Below are positions 1-6,816 of a DNA stretch of 12,773 nucleotides, piece after piece (within the stretch, counting starts at the first letter, position 1; every line of letters begins with the position of its first letter). This DNA is from Flavobacteriia bacterium (GTDB taxonomy: Bacteria > Bacteroidota > Bacteroidia > Flavobacteriales > Flavobacteriaceae). The DNA lies in contig JAHBAN010000199.1 of NCBI GenBank assembly GCA_018500075.1, forward strand, positions 1-12,773, written 5' to 3'. Under the pieces are notes generated by a model that saw only the letters and a list, made by a program, of their open reading frames with translations, searched no databases and was not told the DNA's origin. Both the position numbers and the translations under genes were made by a program.

Positions 1-16
1 CCGATAGCTCGGCCTT

Positions 17-92
17 AGGGGTATAGCTCAGTTGGTAGAGCGACGGTCTCCAAAACCGTAGGCCCACAGTTCGAGTCTGTGTGCCCCTGCCA
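17..92 (+). tRNA. tRNA-Trp (anticodon CCA)
   Basis: A complete cloverleaf can be folded by eye. The acceptor strand AGGGGTA (17-23) pairs with TGCCCCT (82-88), with one G-T wobble, followed by discriminator G89 and an encoded CCA (90-92). The anticodon stem ACGGT/ACCGT encloses the loop CTCCAAA, giving anticodon CCA for tryptophan. The T arm is CACAG-TTCGAGT-CTGTG (65-81) and the D arm has the usual AGCTCAGTTGGTAGAGC core. From general knowledge, tRNA-Trp in many alphaproteobacteria lies just upstream of secE-nusG; here a DUF4166 gene follows instead. No integrase or duplicated tRNA 3' end was seen in the window. Confidence 0.98.
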
Positions 93-97
93 TTTTC

Positions 98-159
98 CTG
101 TGATGACTTGTCATTGAGCGGATCACAGCCCAGTCTGGCAACGGGCTGGCTGACTGGCT
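98..159 (+). other. Hairpin-rich spacer between tRNA-Trp and the DUF4166 gene
   Basis: Three overlapping inverted repeats lie here. Helix A is CTGTGAT (98-104) with ATCACAG (122-128), 7 bp. Helix B is CAGCCC (126-131) with GGGCTG (143-148), 6 bp. Helix C is AGCC(C)AGTC (127-135) with GACTGGCT (152-159), 8 bp with one bulge. A and B share bases 126-128, and C competes with both, so they cannot all form together. A smaller dyad, ATGAC/GTCAT, sits inside the loop of helix A. No run of T follows, so this is not a classical intrinsic terminator. It may be a tRNA processing or trailer structure, or an attenuator-like leader. The function is inferred only. Confidence 0.4.
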
Positions 160-193
160 CGGTCGGCGCATGAGGTGAGGAGATATCCTTGGT

Positions 194-691
194 ATGAGGC
201 TATTTGAACGCATTCTAGGCGCGCGTTTTGAGGCGCTTGCGCCCGAGGTTCAGGCGCTGCACCGTCACGCTGGCATCCGGCAGGGCGAGATCACCTTGCG
301 CGCCTCTCCTGTTATGCAGCTTTTCGGCTTTCCGCCGCCGTGCACGGATGCGCCGCTCTGGTTTGGCACCCGCGAAGAGGAGAATGTCGCGATCTGGCGG
401 CGTCAGATCAAGGATCGTGAGCTGCGATCGGAGCTTTGGCAGGCGGGCGAACTGGTTGTGGGGCGTATGGGCCTTGTGACGGTCACATCCGAGCTTGTGA
501 TTGAGGCTGGGGTGCTCAGCCAAGTGCCAAAGGCGCTCCGGTTTGCGGATATACCTCTGCCGCGTGTGCTTTGGCCGCGCATCACGGCGCGCGAATGGGG
601 CGCAGGCGGCAAGTATCACTTCAAGATAGAGCTGCGCGCCCCTCTGGTTGATTTTGTCTTGCTGGCCTATGAGGGCTGGCTTGCGCCTTAG
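194..691 (+). CDS. DUF4166 domain protein
   Basis: A 165-residue protein of unknown function. The pattern matches what I recall of DUF4166: an N-terminal FERILGARFEALAPEVQALH segment, a central VTVTSELVIEAGVL strand region, then ADIPLPRVLWPRITAREWG (residues about 118-136) and a C-terminal PLVDFVLLAYEGWLAP, matching the family's 'PLPrfLaP...E...PLvG...Y.GwL' layout. DUF4166 occurs alone or fused to saccharopine-dehydrogenase-like or NAD(P)-binding domains; here it is the whole protein. There is no signal peptide or membrane segment. The start is ATG 194, preceded by TGAGGAGA (176-183). An earlier ATG at 170 runs into a stop after two codons. It could share a transcript with the tRNA, because the 101-bp gap shows no obvious terminator. 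It is convergent with the racemase gene 45 bp downstream. No biochemical role is known to me. Confidence 0.8.
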   Translation: MRLFERILGARFEALAPEVQALHRHAGIRQGEITLRASPVMQLFGFPPPCTDAPLWFGTREEENVAIWRRQIKDRELRSELWQAGELVVGRMGLVTVTSELVIEAGVLSQVPKALRFADIPLPRVLWPRITAREWGAGGKYHFKIELRAPLVDFVLLAYEGWLAP

Positions 692-736
692 ACGGGGTTG
701 CGCCTTTGCGTCATGTTTTGGCTTGACCCGGCGGGA

Positions 737-1429
737 TCAGAAGATGCGGGGCCTCAGGCCCGACTGGAACCAGCTCACAAAGCTATAAATCGAATAGACG
801 GGCAGCCCTGTGGCTTTAGCAACGGCGGCGGCATAGGGCGGCATATTGGTGCATTCCAGAACAAGCGCCCCGATGTCGGGGTGACGCTGGCAAAGCTCTT
901 GCGCGGCGGTTCTGATTTCGACTTGGGCGGCGGCGGTATCAAGCTCGGGGCTGTTGCCAAGAATGGCGGTGCTAAACAGGCTGCCGTCTGTGCCGATGAC
1001 GGGCGTGTCTATTGGGGCGCCTGCGGCGAGGAGATGGGCTGTGCTCAGGCTGTTGCGCGAGATGGTGATGACGCCGGCCCGTTTTGCGGGCGGCAGGAGT
1101 GCATTGATCAGAGGAATTTGCATCAGCGCAGAGGTTGCGACGGGCACGGCGAGGCTCGATTTCAGATCGTCTTGCAGAAGGGAGAGAAACCCGCAAGTTG
1201 TTGTGATTCCTTGCACCCCTTCGCGGATCAGCTCCTGAGCGGCGGCAACGAAAGCGCCGAGCAGTTCGCGCGGGTCGCCCTGCACAATGGCCTCCGGAGT
1301 TGCGCCATCGACTGTTTTGTAGCGCACAGGAAAGGGCCATGTGTCTTTGTTGCCGATATCGCCAAGGACCCGTGGGAAGCGGGTATCGAGCAACAGAATG
1401 CCAACGCCGGGTGTGGTTGGGGTGCGCAT
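737..1429 (-). CDS. Aspartate/glutamate racemase family protein
   Basis: A 230-residue cytosolic enzyme of the cofactor-independent Asp/Glu/hydantoin racemase superfamily. The two acid/base cysteines that define the fold are both present: C79 in GITTTCGF and C193 in LVLECTNMPPYAAAV. The N-terminal GVGILLLDTRFPR strand-loop is also typical. Members racemise Asp, Glu or hydantoins, or act as maleate isomerases or arylmalonate decarboxylases; the two cysteines favour a racemase or isomerase, but the substrate cannot be read. The start is taken as ATG 1429. An upstream in-frame ATG at 1456 would overlap the lysR end, whereas 1429 has a good TGAGG ribosome site formed by the lysR stop codon itself. 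It lies 7 bp downstream of lysR and is surely co-transcribed with it. It probably serves the divergent DAO/TRAP operon by interconverting enantiomers of the imported substrate (inference). Confidence 0.85.
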   Translation of the reverse strand: MRTPTTPGVGILLLDTRFPRVLGDIGNKDTWPFPVRYKTVDGATPEAIVQGDPRELLGAFVAAAQELIREGVQGITTTCGFLSLLQDDLKSSLAVPVATSALMQIPLINALLPPAKRAGVITISRNSLSTAHLLAAGAPIDTPVIGTDGSLFSTAILGNSPELDTAAAQVEIRTAAQELCQRHPDIGALVLECTNMPPYAAAVAKATGLPVYSIYSFVSWFQSGLRPRIF

Positions 1430-1436
1430 GGGGGCC

Positions 1437-2330
1437 TCAGGTCTGATAGGGCTCAAGCTCTTGCAGGAGCAATTTCAAAAACGCTTTCGCTGTCTGGGAC
1501 AGCGGACGGGTGGAGGAGGTAATCACGGCCATATCCATTAGAATAACCGGCTCAAAGGGGCGCGAGACAAAGCGGGGGTCATGATCATGTTCGAGCACGA
1601 AAGGGTCAAGCAGGGAAATGCCCATCCCTTCTTTGACAAAGCTCAACAGGTTTTTGAACAGATGCGAGTGCACCCGCGTGCGCAGCGGTAAGCCCGCAGT
1701 GTTGAAGACCTCGCGCAGGCGGCGCTGGGTCATGTGGTCTGGTCCCATCGCGATGAACGGCTCATTGGCAATCAGCTCGGGCGTGAGCACATCATGACGG
1801 GTCAGCGGGTTGTCCCGATGAAGGGCGAGGCGGGTTTGGACCGTCAAGGGATAGACGGTGAGCGTGTCATAGAGCAGGGGCATTTCGCAAATCCCGACTT
1901 CAAAGAGGCCCGATGTCACCCACTCCTGTATTTTGGCCGAATATTGCGACTGGAAGGAAATGTTCATATTCGGACGTTTGGCGGCAAACTTGGCGATCAC
2001 GCTGGGCACAAACCCGAAGGACATGGAGTGCTGGGACGCAACTTGGAGCTGGCCGGCCTGTTTGTTTTGCAGATCAACCACCGTCTGGGTGACGTGATCA
2101 AGGCCGCGTACGACTGTGTCGATTTCGCGGTGCAGCATTGCGGCTTCCGGGGTGGCGATCAGGCGCCCGTTGACGCGTTCAAACAGCGGCAGCTTTGTTT
2201 GACGCTCAAGCTGGGACAGCAGATTGGACACGCCCGGCTGGGAAATGCCGAGCGCCTCGGCCGCGCCTGTGACGGTTCCGCTTTCGACGACGGCATGGAA
2301 GGCCTGAAGCTGTCTGAATTTGAGGCGCAT
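1437..2330 (-). CDS. LysR-type transcriptional regulator
   Basis: A 297-residue LTTR of normal family length. Residues about 3-62 form the winged helix-turn-helix (FRQLQAFHAVVESGTVTGAA, followed by ALGISQPGVSNLLSQLERQ and LPLFERVNGRLIATPEA). Residues about 90-290 form the periplasmic-binding-like effector domain. The domain style recalls amino-acid/opine catabolic regulators of the OccR/NocR kind, but I cannot place it in a subgroup with certainty. It is transcribed divergently from the DAO-TRAP-BASS operon across 112 bp that hold a T-N11-A dyad, the usual arrangement for an LTTR that activates its divergent neighbour and represses itself. The racemase gene follows 7 bp downstream. The start is ATG 2330, with only a weak ribosome site (ACAGG) upstream, suggesting low expression. 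Confidence 0.93.
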   Translation of the reverse strand: MRLKFRQLQAFHAVVESGTVTGAAEALGISQPGVSNLLSQLERQTKLPLFERVNGRLIATPEAAMLHREIDTVVRGLDHVTQTVVDLQNKQAGQLQVASQHSMSFGFVPSVIAKFAAKRPNMNISFQSQYSAKIQEWVTSGLFEVGICEMPLLYDTLTVYPLTVQTRLALHRDNPLTRHDVLTPELIANEPFIAMGPDHMTQRRLREVFNTAGLPLRTRVHSHLFKNLLSFVKEGMGISLLDPFVLEHDHDPRFVSRPFEPVILMDMAVITSSTRPLSQTAKAFLKLLLQELEPYQT

Positions 2331-2341
2331 GGCCTGTCGGT

Positions 2342-2356
2342 ATCACAAAAAATGAT
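2342..2356. promoter_or_regulatory. Candidate LysR-family binding site (T-N11-A dyad)
   Basis: ATCA (2342-2345) and TGAT (2353-2356) form an inverted repeat with a 7-bp spacer, and T2343-N11-A2355 fits the LTTR box rule exactly. It sits in the only AT-rich stretch (about 2341-2390) of the 112-bp divergent region, 11-26 bp upstream of the lysR start. A second small palindrome, ATTTGAAAT, lies at about 2376-2384 and could be part of an activation site. A weak -10-like TATGAA at 2414-2419 without a good -35 would suit an activator-dependent promoter for the rightward operon. All of this is inferred from pattern only. Confidence 0.5.
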
Positions 2357-2442
2357 CCTTAAGCTAGTAAATTGTATTTGAAATGATGATCTGGCCACGC
2401 AAGACTGCTTGGATATGAATACACGCGAGCGGGGAGCGCTGA

Positions 2443-3690
2443 ATGGCGTCGGAGCATATTGTCATCGTGGGTGCGGGGATCGTCGGAGCAGCGACGGCGA
2501 TATGGCTGCGCCGGGCGGGCAAGGATGTGACGCTGATTGACAAAGGCGAGCCGGGCATGGGGGCGTCTTATGGCAATGGCTGTATTCTGGCCAGCTCCTC
2601 TGTTGTGCCGGTGACGGGGCCGGGGCTGGTGCGCAAAGCGCCGCTCTATCTCGCGGACCCGACCTTTCCCTTGTTTTTCCGCTGGAGCTATTTGCCCAAG
2701 CTGGTGCCATGGCTCGTGCGCTATATGAGCCATGCAAATGCCGGCGACACGCGGCGGATCAGCCAGGGGCTGACCACTATTGTGGGCGACAGTCTGGAGC
2801 AGCATCAGGCGCTGACATATGGGACAGATGCGGCGAAATGGGTGTGCGAGTCTGACTATTCCTTTGTTTACAAGGACCGTGCCGCCTTTGATGCGGATGC
2901 GTTTGGCTGGAGCTTGCGCGCCGAGGCGGGCTTTGTGCCCGAGCTTGTGCAGGGTGGCGAAGTTTTTGAGCGCGAGCCGATTCTCGGCCCGTCGGCGGGG
3001 CTTCTGGCTGTGATGAAAAATCACGGATTTATCCTCAATCCGGGGGATTATGTAAAAGATCTTGTGGGGCTGCTGGAGCAGCTTGGCGGGCGTTTTGTGC
3101 GCGCAGAAGTCAAGGATTTTGACATCAGCGGCGGCGCGATTTCGGCTGTTGAGACGACCGAGGGGCGCTTTGCCTGTGACAAGGCTGTGATCGCCTCGGG
3201 GGTTTGGTCCAAGCCTTTGATGGGCAAGCTTGGCATCACTGTGCCGCTTGAGGCGGAGCGCGGCTATCACATTGTTTACAAATCCCCCAGCGAGACGCCG
3301 AACAACCCGATGATGCTGGCGGAGGGCAAATTTGTTGCCACGGCGATGAATCAGGGGTTACGCTGCGCGGGGATCGTTGAGTTTGGCGGGCTGACCGAGG
3401 CGCGCTCCAAAGCGCCGCTGGCTTTGCTACGCAAAAAAGTAAAGACGTTCTTCCCGAGGCTGCAAGCCGAAGGGGAAGAAGAGTGGCTTGGCTTTCGGCC
3501 TGCGCCAAGTGACAGCTTGCCGTTGATTGGCGAAGTTGGGGTCAGCGGGGTCTATGCCGCGTTTGGCCATCATCACATTGGCCTGACAGGTGGGCCAAAA
3601 ACCGGCCGGCTTGTGGCGGATATGATTTCGGGGCAGCATTCAAACACCGATATGCGCCCCTTTGAGCCGAGGCGTTTTGTCAAAGGCTAA
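2443..3690 (+). CDS. DAO-family FAD-dependent amino-acid dehydrogenase/oxidase
   Basis: A 415-residue flavoprotein that should oxidise an amino or imino acid to its 2-oxo/imine form. The N-terminal Rossmann motif VIVGAGIVGAATA (G10, G12, G15) with D33 ending the second strand binds FAD. The C-terminal DAO signature is GFRPAPSDSLPLIG (R352), then FGHHHIGLTGGPKTGRLVADM (from about residue 374). The length matches the DadA/D-hydroxyproline dehydrogenase-like single-chain family (410-430 residues). The GHHHIGLT block differs from the GHGT(L)GWT form I recall for DadA, so simple D-alanine dehydrogenase is not assured. There is no signal peptide; it is probably cytosolic or membrane-associated. The start is ATG 2443 with GGGGAG 7 bases upstream. 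It is the first gene of the operon, and the TRAP binding-protein gene follows 39 bp later, implying that its substrate is what TRAP imports. Confidence 0.88.
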   Translation: MASEHIVIVGAGIVGAATAIWLRRAGKDVTLIDKGEPGMGASYGNGCILASSSVVPVTGPGLVRKAPLYLADPTFPLFFRWSYLPKLVPWLVRYMSHANAGDTRRISQGLTTIVGDSLEQHQALTYGTDAAKWVCESDYSFVYKDRAAFDADAFGWSLRAEAGFVPELVQGGEVFEREPILGPSAGLLAVMKNHGFILNPGDYVKDLVGLLEQLGGRFVRAEVKDFDISGGAISAVETTEGRFACDKAVIASGVWSKPLMGKLGITVPLEAERGYHIVYKSPSETPNNPMMLAEGKFVATAMNQGLRCAGIVEFGGLTEARSKAPLALLRKKVKTFFPRLQAEGEEEWLGFRPAPSDSLPLIGEVGVSGVYAAFGHHHIGLTGGPKTGRLVADMISGQHSNTDMRPFEPRRFVKG

Positions 3691-3729
3691 ACCAACCAAG
3701 AAACTGAAAAACCAAAGGGAGAAACGACC

Positions 3730-4713
3730 ATGAAAACACTGACACAGAAACTCAGCACCGCTGCGGCGAGTGTGGCTCTGGCGATTGCGGCCAATGCTGC
3801 GGCTGCGGAAAAGTGGGATATGCCAATGGCTTATGCCGCGAGCAACTTTCACTCGGAGATGGGGGTCGTCTTTGCTGACAAAGTGCGCGACTATACGGGC
3901 GGCGCGATCGACATCACCGTTCATCCGGGCGGCTCGCTCTTTAAGGGCGGCGAAATCAAGCGCGCGGTTCAGACCGGACAAGCGCCAATTGGCGAGCGGT
4001 TTATGAGTGCGCACGCGAATGAGGCGCCGCTTCTGGGCTGGGACAACGTGCCCTTTATTGCCACAACCTATGAGGCCAACGACAAGCTCTGGGCCGCGGC
4101 CAAAGACAAGGTCAACGCACAGCTTGCCGAGCAAAACCTTGTGACGCTTTACACCTGCGCCTGGCCGGGTCAGGGCTTTTATTTCAAGAAGCCCGTGGCC
4201 TCATCGGCCGACACTCAGGGTGTCAAATTCCGCTCCTACAACACCGCCACGGCAACCTTTGCAGAGGAGCTGGGGATGATCCCCGTTCAGGTCGAAGCGG
4301 CAGAGCTGAGTCAGGCTTTGGCGACAGGTGTGGCCGAGGCGTTTATCTCCTCAGGCTCGACAGGCTATGACCGCAAGGTCTGGGAAACACTGACGCATTA
4401 CTACAAGGTCAACGCTTGGCATCCACGCAACTATGTGATGGTGAACAAAGGGGTTTGGGACGGGCTGAGCGCGGATCTTCAGGCCTCGGTTCAAAAAGCA
4501 GCGGATGAAACCGGCGCGGCCTGTAACGCGAAGTCAGCCGAGCTGGCCAACTGGTATTTTGAGCAGCTTGAAGCCAACGGCATGACTGTGCAGGATGCTG
4601 GCCCCGAATTCTTGGCCGAGCTGCAAAAAATCGGCGCGAAGATGCAGGCCGACTGGGTCGCCGAAGCGGGCGCGGATGCGCAAGCTATTCTGGACGCCTA
4701 CGCCGCAAACTAA
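3730..4713 (+). CDS. TRAP transporter substrate-binding protein (DctP family)
   Basis: A 327-residue periplasmic solute receptor. A Sec signal peptide spans residues 1-26 (MKTLTQK, a hydrophobic Ala-rich core, cleavage near AAA-E27). The mature protein starts EKWDMPMAYAASNFHSEMG, the usual first strand of the DctP fold. R168 in GVKFRSYN is at the position of the conserved arginine that salt-bridges the ligand carboxylate in this family, so a carboxylic acid ligand is expected. W145, F150 and Y151 in CAWPGQGFYF and Y213/W230 elsewhere could give an aromatic-lined pocket. The ribosome site AGGGAG precedes ATG 3730. The ligand is unknown; the neighbouring flavoenzyme and racemase argue for an amino or imino acid or a related keto acid, not a C4-dicarboxylate. 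It is followed by a strong hairpin at 4727-4755 that probably raises its expression above the permeases. Confidence 0.95.
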   Translation: MKTLTQKLSTAAASVALAIAANAAAAEKWDMPMAYAASNFHSEMGVVFADKVRDYTGGAIDITVHPGGSLFKGGEIKRAVQTGQAPIGERFMSAHANEAPLLGWDNVPFIATTYEANDKLWAAAKDKVNAQLAEQNLVTLYTCAWPGQGFYFKKPVASSADTQGVKFRSYNTATATFAEELGMIPVQVEAAELSQALATGVAEAFISSGSTGYDRKVWETLTHYYKVNAWHPRNYVMVNKGVWDGLSADLQASVQKAADETGAACNAKSAELANWYFEQLEANGMTVQDAGPEFLAELQKIGAKMQADWVAEAGADAQAILDAYAAN

Positions 4714-4726
4714 ACCAAAAAGAGAC

Positions 4727-4758
4727 AGCCCCGCCGTGACAGTGACGGCGGGGCTTTT
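4727..4758 (+). terminator. Intra-operon terminator/attenuator between TRAP binding protein and permeases
   Basis: AGCCCCGCCGT (4727-4737) pairs perfectly with ACGGCGGGGCT (4745-4755), giving an 11-bp, very GC-rich stem with a 7-base loop, followed by TTTTC. It lies 13 bp after the binding-protein stop and 32 bp before the small-permease start. Such a hairpin can end a share of transcripts or protect the 3' end of the upstream message. Either way it would give the excess of periplasmic receptor over membrane subunits that TRAP and ABC systems usually need. A full stop is unlikely, because no promoter is evident for the permease genes. Confidence 0.8.
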
Positions 4759-4790
4759 CACCGCAAGAAAAAAGAAAAAAGGGGAGAGTC

Positions 4791-5504
4791 ATGAGAGATT
4801 GGCAAGCATTATTGGGGCTGCCTTTGTGGGTCTGGCTCTTTGTCTTTCCGACGGTTTTGGTGCTTTGCTGCCTTTGGCAAGGACCGGCTGCGGCGCGGAT
4901 ATTGCGGCCTGTTTGGCGCGGTCTTGATCGGATCTATGCAGCCGCGGGGGCTGTGGCGGCGGTGTTTATGGTGTTGATTTTGCTCTTGATCATTGCCCAG
5001 ATGATTGCGCGGTGGTCGAGTATCACCTTCCCCGGCTCGACTGAATATGCAGGCTATGCCATGGCCGCGACCTCGTTTTTTGCGCTGGCCTACACGCTGA
5101 CGCAGGGGGCGCATATCAGGGTTTCGATTTTTCTCAATCTGAATGCCTTTACCAAATTCTGGCTGGATGCGCTGGCGATGTGGATCGCTGCTGTGACGGC
5201 GACCTATTTTGCACGCTATGCCATCAAGACAAACCTGATGTCCGAGATGCTCAACGACCGCACGCAGGGGCAGGATTATACGCCTGAATGGCTGATCACC
5301 TTTTTCAAGATGTTCGCCACCTCGCCGCTGGACTGGGGCACGCTTTGGGCCAGCTCGGGGGAGGGCTGGGTCTATACGCCGGTCTGGGTTCCGCAGCTTC
5401 CCATGTCGATCGGAACTGTGCTTTTGGCCATTGCGATCTGGGATTATCTGACGCGGCTTATGTGCCTGCGCGAAACACAAATTCACGGGGAGGTTCTGGA
5501 ATGA
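4791..5504 (+). CDS. TRAP transporter small permease (DctQ family), enlarged
   Basis: A 237-residue inner-membrane protein, clearly longer than the usual 160-190 residues. The DctQ core is visible: hydrophobic segments at about 50-72, 86-104 (GYAMAATSFFALAYTLTQGAHIRV, the family hallmark before a conserved R/V motif), 122-145 and 203-222. There are two additions. One is an extra N-terminal membrane helix (about 10-30) before the core. The other is a soluble stretch of about 45 residues (about 150-197) between helices 3 and 4, ending in the canonical VPQLPMSIG before the last helix. The start at ATG 4791 is supported by a strong GGGGAGA ribosome site 3-9 bases upstream, so the extension is genuine. 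It overlaps the large permease by ATGA at 5501-5504, giving translational coupling. The role is to bind and stabilise the large subunit and dock the receptor. Confidence 0.93.
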   Translation: MRDWQALLGLPLWVWLFVFPTVLVLCCLWQGPAAARILRPVWRGLDRIYAAAGAVAAVFMVLILLLIIAQMIARWSSITFPGSTEYAGYAMAATSFFALAYTLTQGAHIRVSIFLNLNAFTKFWLDALAMWIAAVTATYFARYAIKTNLMSEMLNDRTQGQDYTPEWLITFFKMFATSPLDWGTLWASSGEGWVYTPVWVPQLPMSIGTVLLAIAIWDYLTRLMCLRETQIHGEVLE

Positions 5505-6814
5505 GCGAACTTTACGCCACCGTTATTTTTCTCTTCGTGCTGTTTGCACTTTTGGGCGGGTCTGTCTGGATCGGGCTGGCGCTGATGGGCGTTGCCTGGG
5601 TGGGGATGGAGCTGTTTACCATGCGCCCGGCGGGAGACGCCATGATCACGACGATCTGGTCGGGCGCCTCAAGCTGGACGCTGACGGCATTGCCGCTGTT
5701 TATCTGGATGGGAGAGATCCTGTATCGAACGCGATTGTCAGAAGATATGTTTCGCGGGCTTGCGCCCTGGATGCGCTATCTGCCGGGCGGGCTGTTGCAC
5801 ACCAATATCGCGGGCTGCACCATTTTTGCCGCGGTCTCAGGCTCCTCGGCGGCGACGCTCAATATGGTCGGGAAAATGTCGATCCCCGAGCTGCGCGAGC
5901 GTGGCTATCCGGAGTTTATGATTATCGGAACGCTCGCGGGCGCGGCCACTTTGGGCCTGATGATCCCGCCGTCTTTGACGCTGATTGTTTATGGTGTGAC
6001 GATCAATGAAAGTATCACCAAGCTCTTTATGGCGGGGGTCTTCCCCGGCCTCGTTCTGGCCGGGCTGTTCATGCTTTATATCGTTGCGTGGCACTTTCTT
6101 TACCCCGACCAGCGCCCCGAGCCGGAACCGAAGATGCCCTTCTCCCAGCGCATGGCGGAGAGCCGCTTTTTGCTGCCACTCTTCGGGCTGGTCTTTATTG
6201 TCATTGGCTCGATGTATTCCGGCTATGCCACCGCCACAGAGGCCGCCGCTGTGGGGGTCTTTGGCGCTTTGGTGCTCTCGGCGGTGCAAGGCTCGCTTGA
6301 CTGGAGCACCTTTAAACAAGCGCTGATGGGGGCGACCAAGACCTCGGCGATGATCGCCTTTATCCTGATGGGGGCGGCGTTTTTGTCGCTGTCGATGGGC
6401 TTTACGGGCCTGCCGCGCGCGCTTGCGGGGCTGATTGACAGCTACAATCTTTCGCCCGTGGCGCTGATCGCGGTCCTGACGCTGTTCTATCTGGTGCTTG
6501 GAATGTTCATGGACGGGTTGTCCTCGGTTGTGTTGACCATGGCGATTGTCGAGCCGATGATCCGCGCGGCGGGGATTGATGTAATCTGGTTTGGCATCTT
6601 CCTTGTTGTGGTGATCGAGACAGCGCAAGTGACGCCGCCGATCGGCTTTAACCTCTTTGTGCTGCAAGGCATGACGCGCCATGAGATCAGCTATATCGCC
6701 AAGACGGCCATTCCGATGGTGGGTCTGATGCTGTTGATGGTTGTGATCCTTGTGGTCTTTCCCGAGCTGGCAACCTGGCTGCCTGACACTATCCGTCAGG
6801 GCGCGTCGGGCTAG
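5501..6814 (+). CDS. TRAP transporter large permease (DctM family)
   Basis: A 437-residue polytopic membrane protein, the ion-coupled translocation subunit of the TRAP importer. Typical DctM features are present: LPLFIWMGEIL near residue 65; the helical-hairpin region FAAVSGSSAATLNMVGKMSIPELRERGY with GAATLGLMIPPSLTLIVYG; and, in the second repeat, GMFMDGLSSVVLTMAIVEPM and VIETAQVTPPIGFNLFVLQG. These repeats carry the sodium- and substrate-binding hairpins in homologues of known structure. The length is normal. The start is ATG 5501, sharing ATGA with the small-permease stop; longer readings into the upstream gene are rejected because they would overlap it by more than 200 bp. The next gene, a BASS-like permease, begins 2 bp after its stop. 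Confidence 0.95.
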   Translation: MSELYATVIFLFVLFALLGGSVWIGLALMGVAWVGMELFTMRPAGDAMITTIWSGASSWTLTALPLFIWMGEILYRTRLSEDMFRGLAPWMRYLPGGLLHTNIAGCTIFAAVSGSSAATLNMVGKMSIPELRERGYPEFMIIGTLAGAATLGLMIPPSLTLIVYGVTINESITKLFMAGVFPGLVLAGLFMLYIVAWHFLYPDQRPEPEPKMPFSQRMAESRFLLPLFGLVFIVIGSMYSGYATATEAAAVGVFGALVLSAVQGSLDWSTFKQALMGATKTSAMIAFILMGAAFLSLSMGFTGLPRALAGLIDSYNLSPVALIAVLTLFYLVLGMFMDGLSSVVLTMAIVEPMIRAAGIDVIWFGIFLVVVIETAQVTPPIGFNLFVLQGMTRHEISYIAKTAIPMVGLMLLMVVILVVFPELATWLPDTIRQGASG

Positions 6815-6816
6815 CG

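Noticed and set aside
691..737. The space between convergent DUF4166 and racemase genes, checked for a bidirectional terminator
   Set aside because: No stem with a T-run could be found in these 45 bases.
698..1522. A 274-codon plus-strand frame opposite the racemase
   Set aside because: Gly/Cys/Ala-rich with no domain, while the minus strand carries both racemase cysteines and a coupled start.
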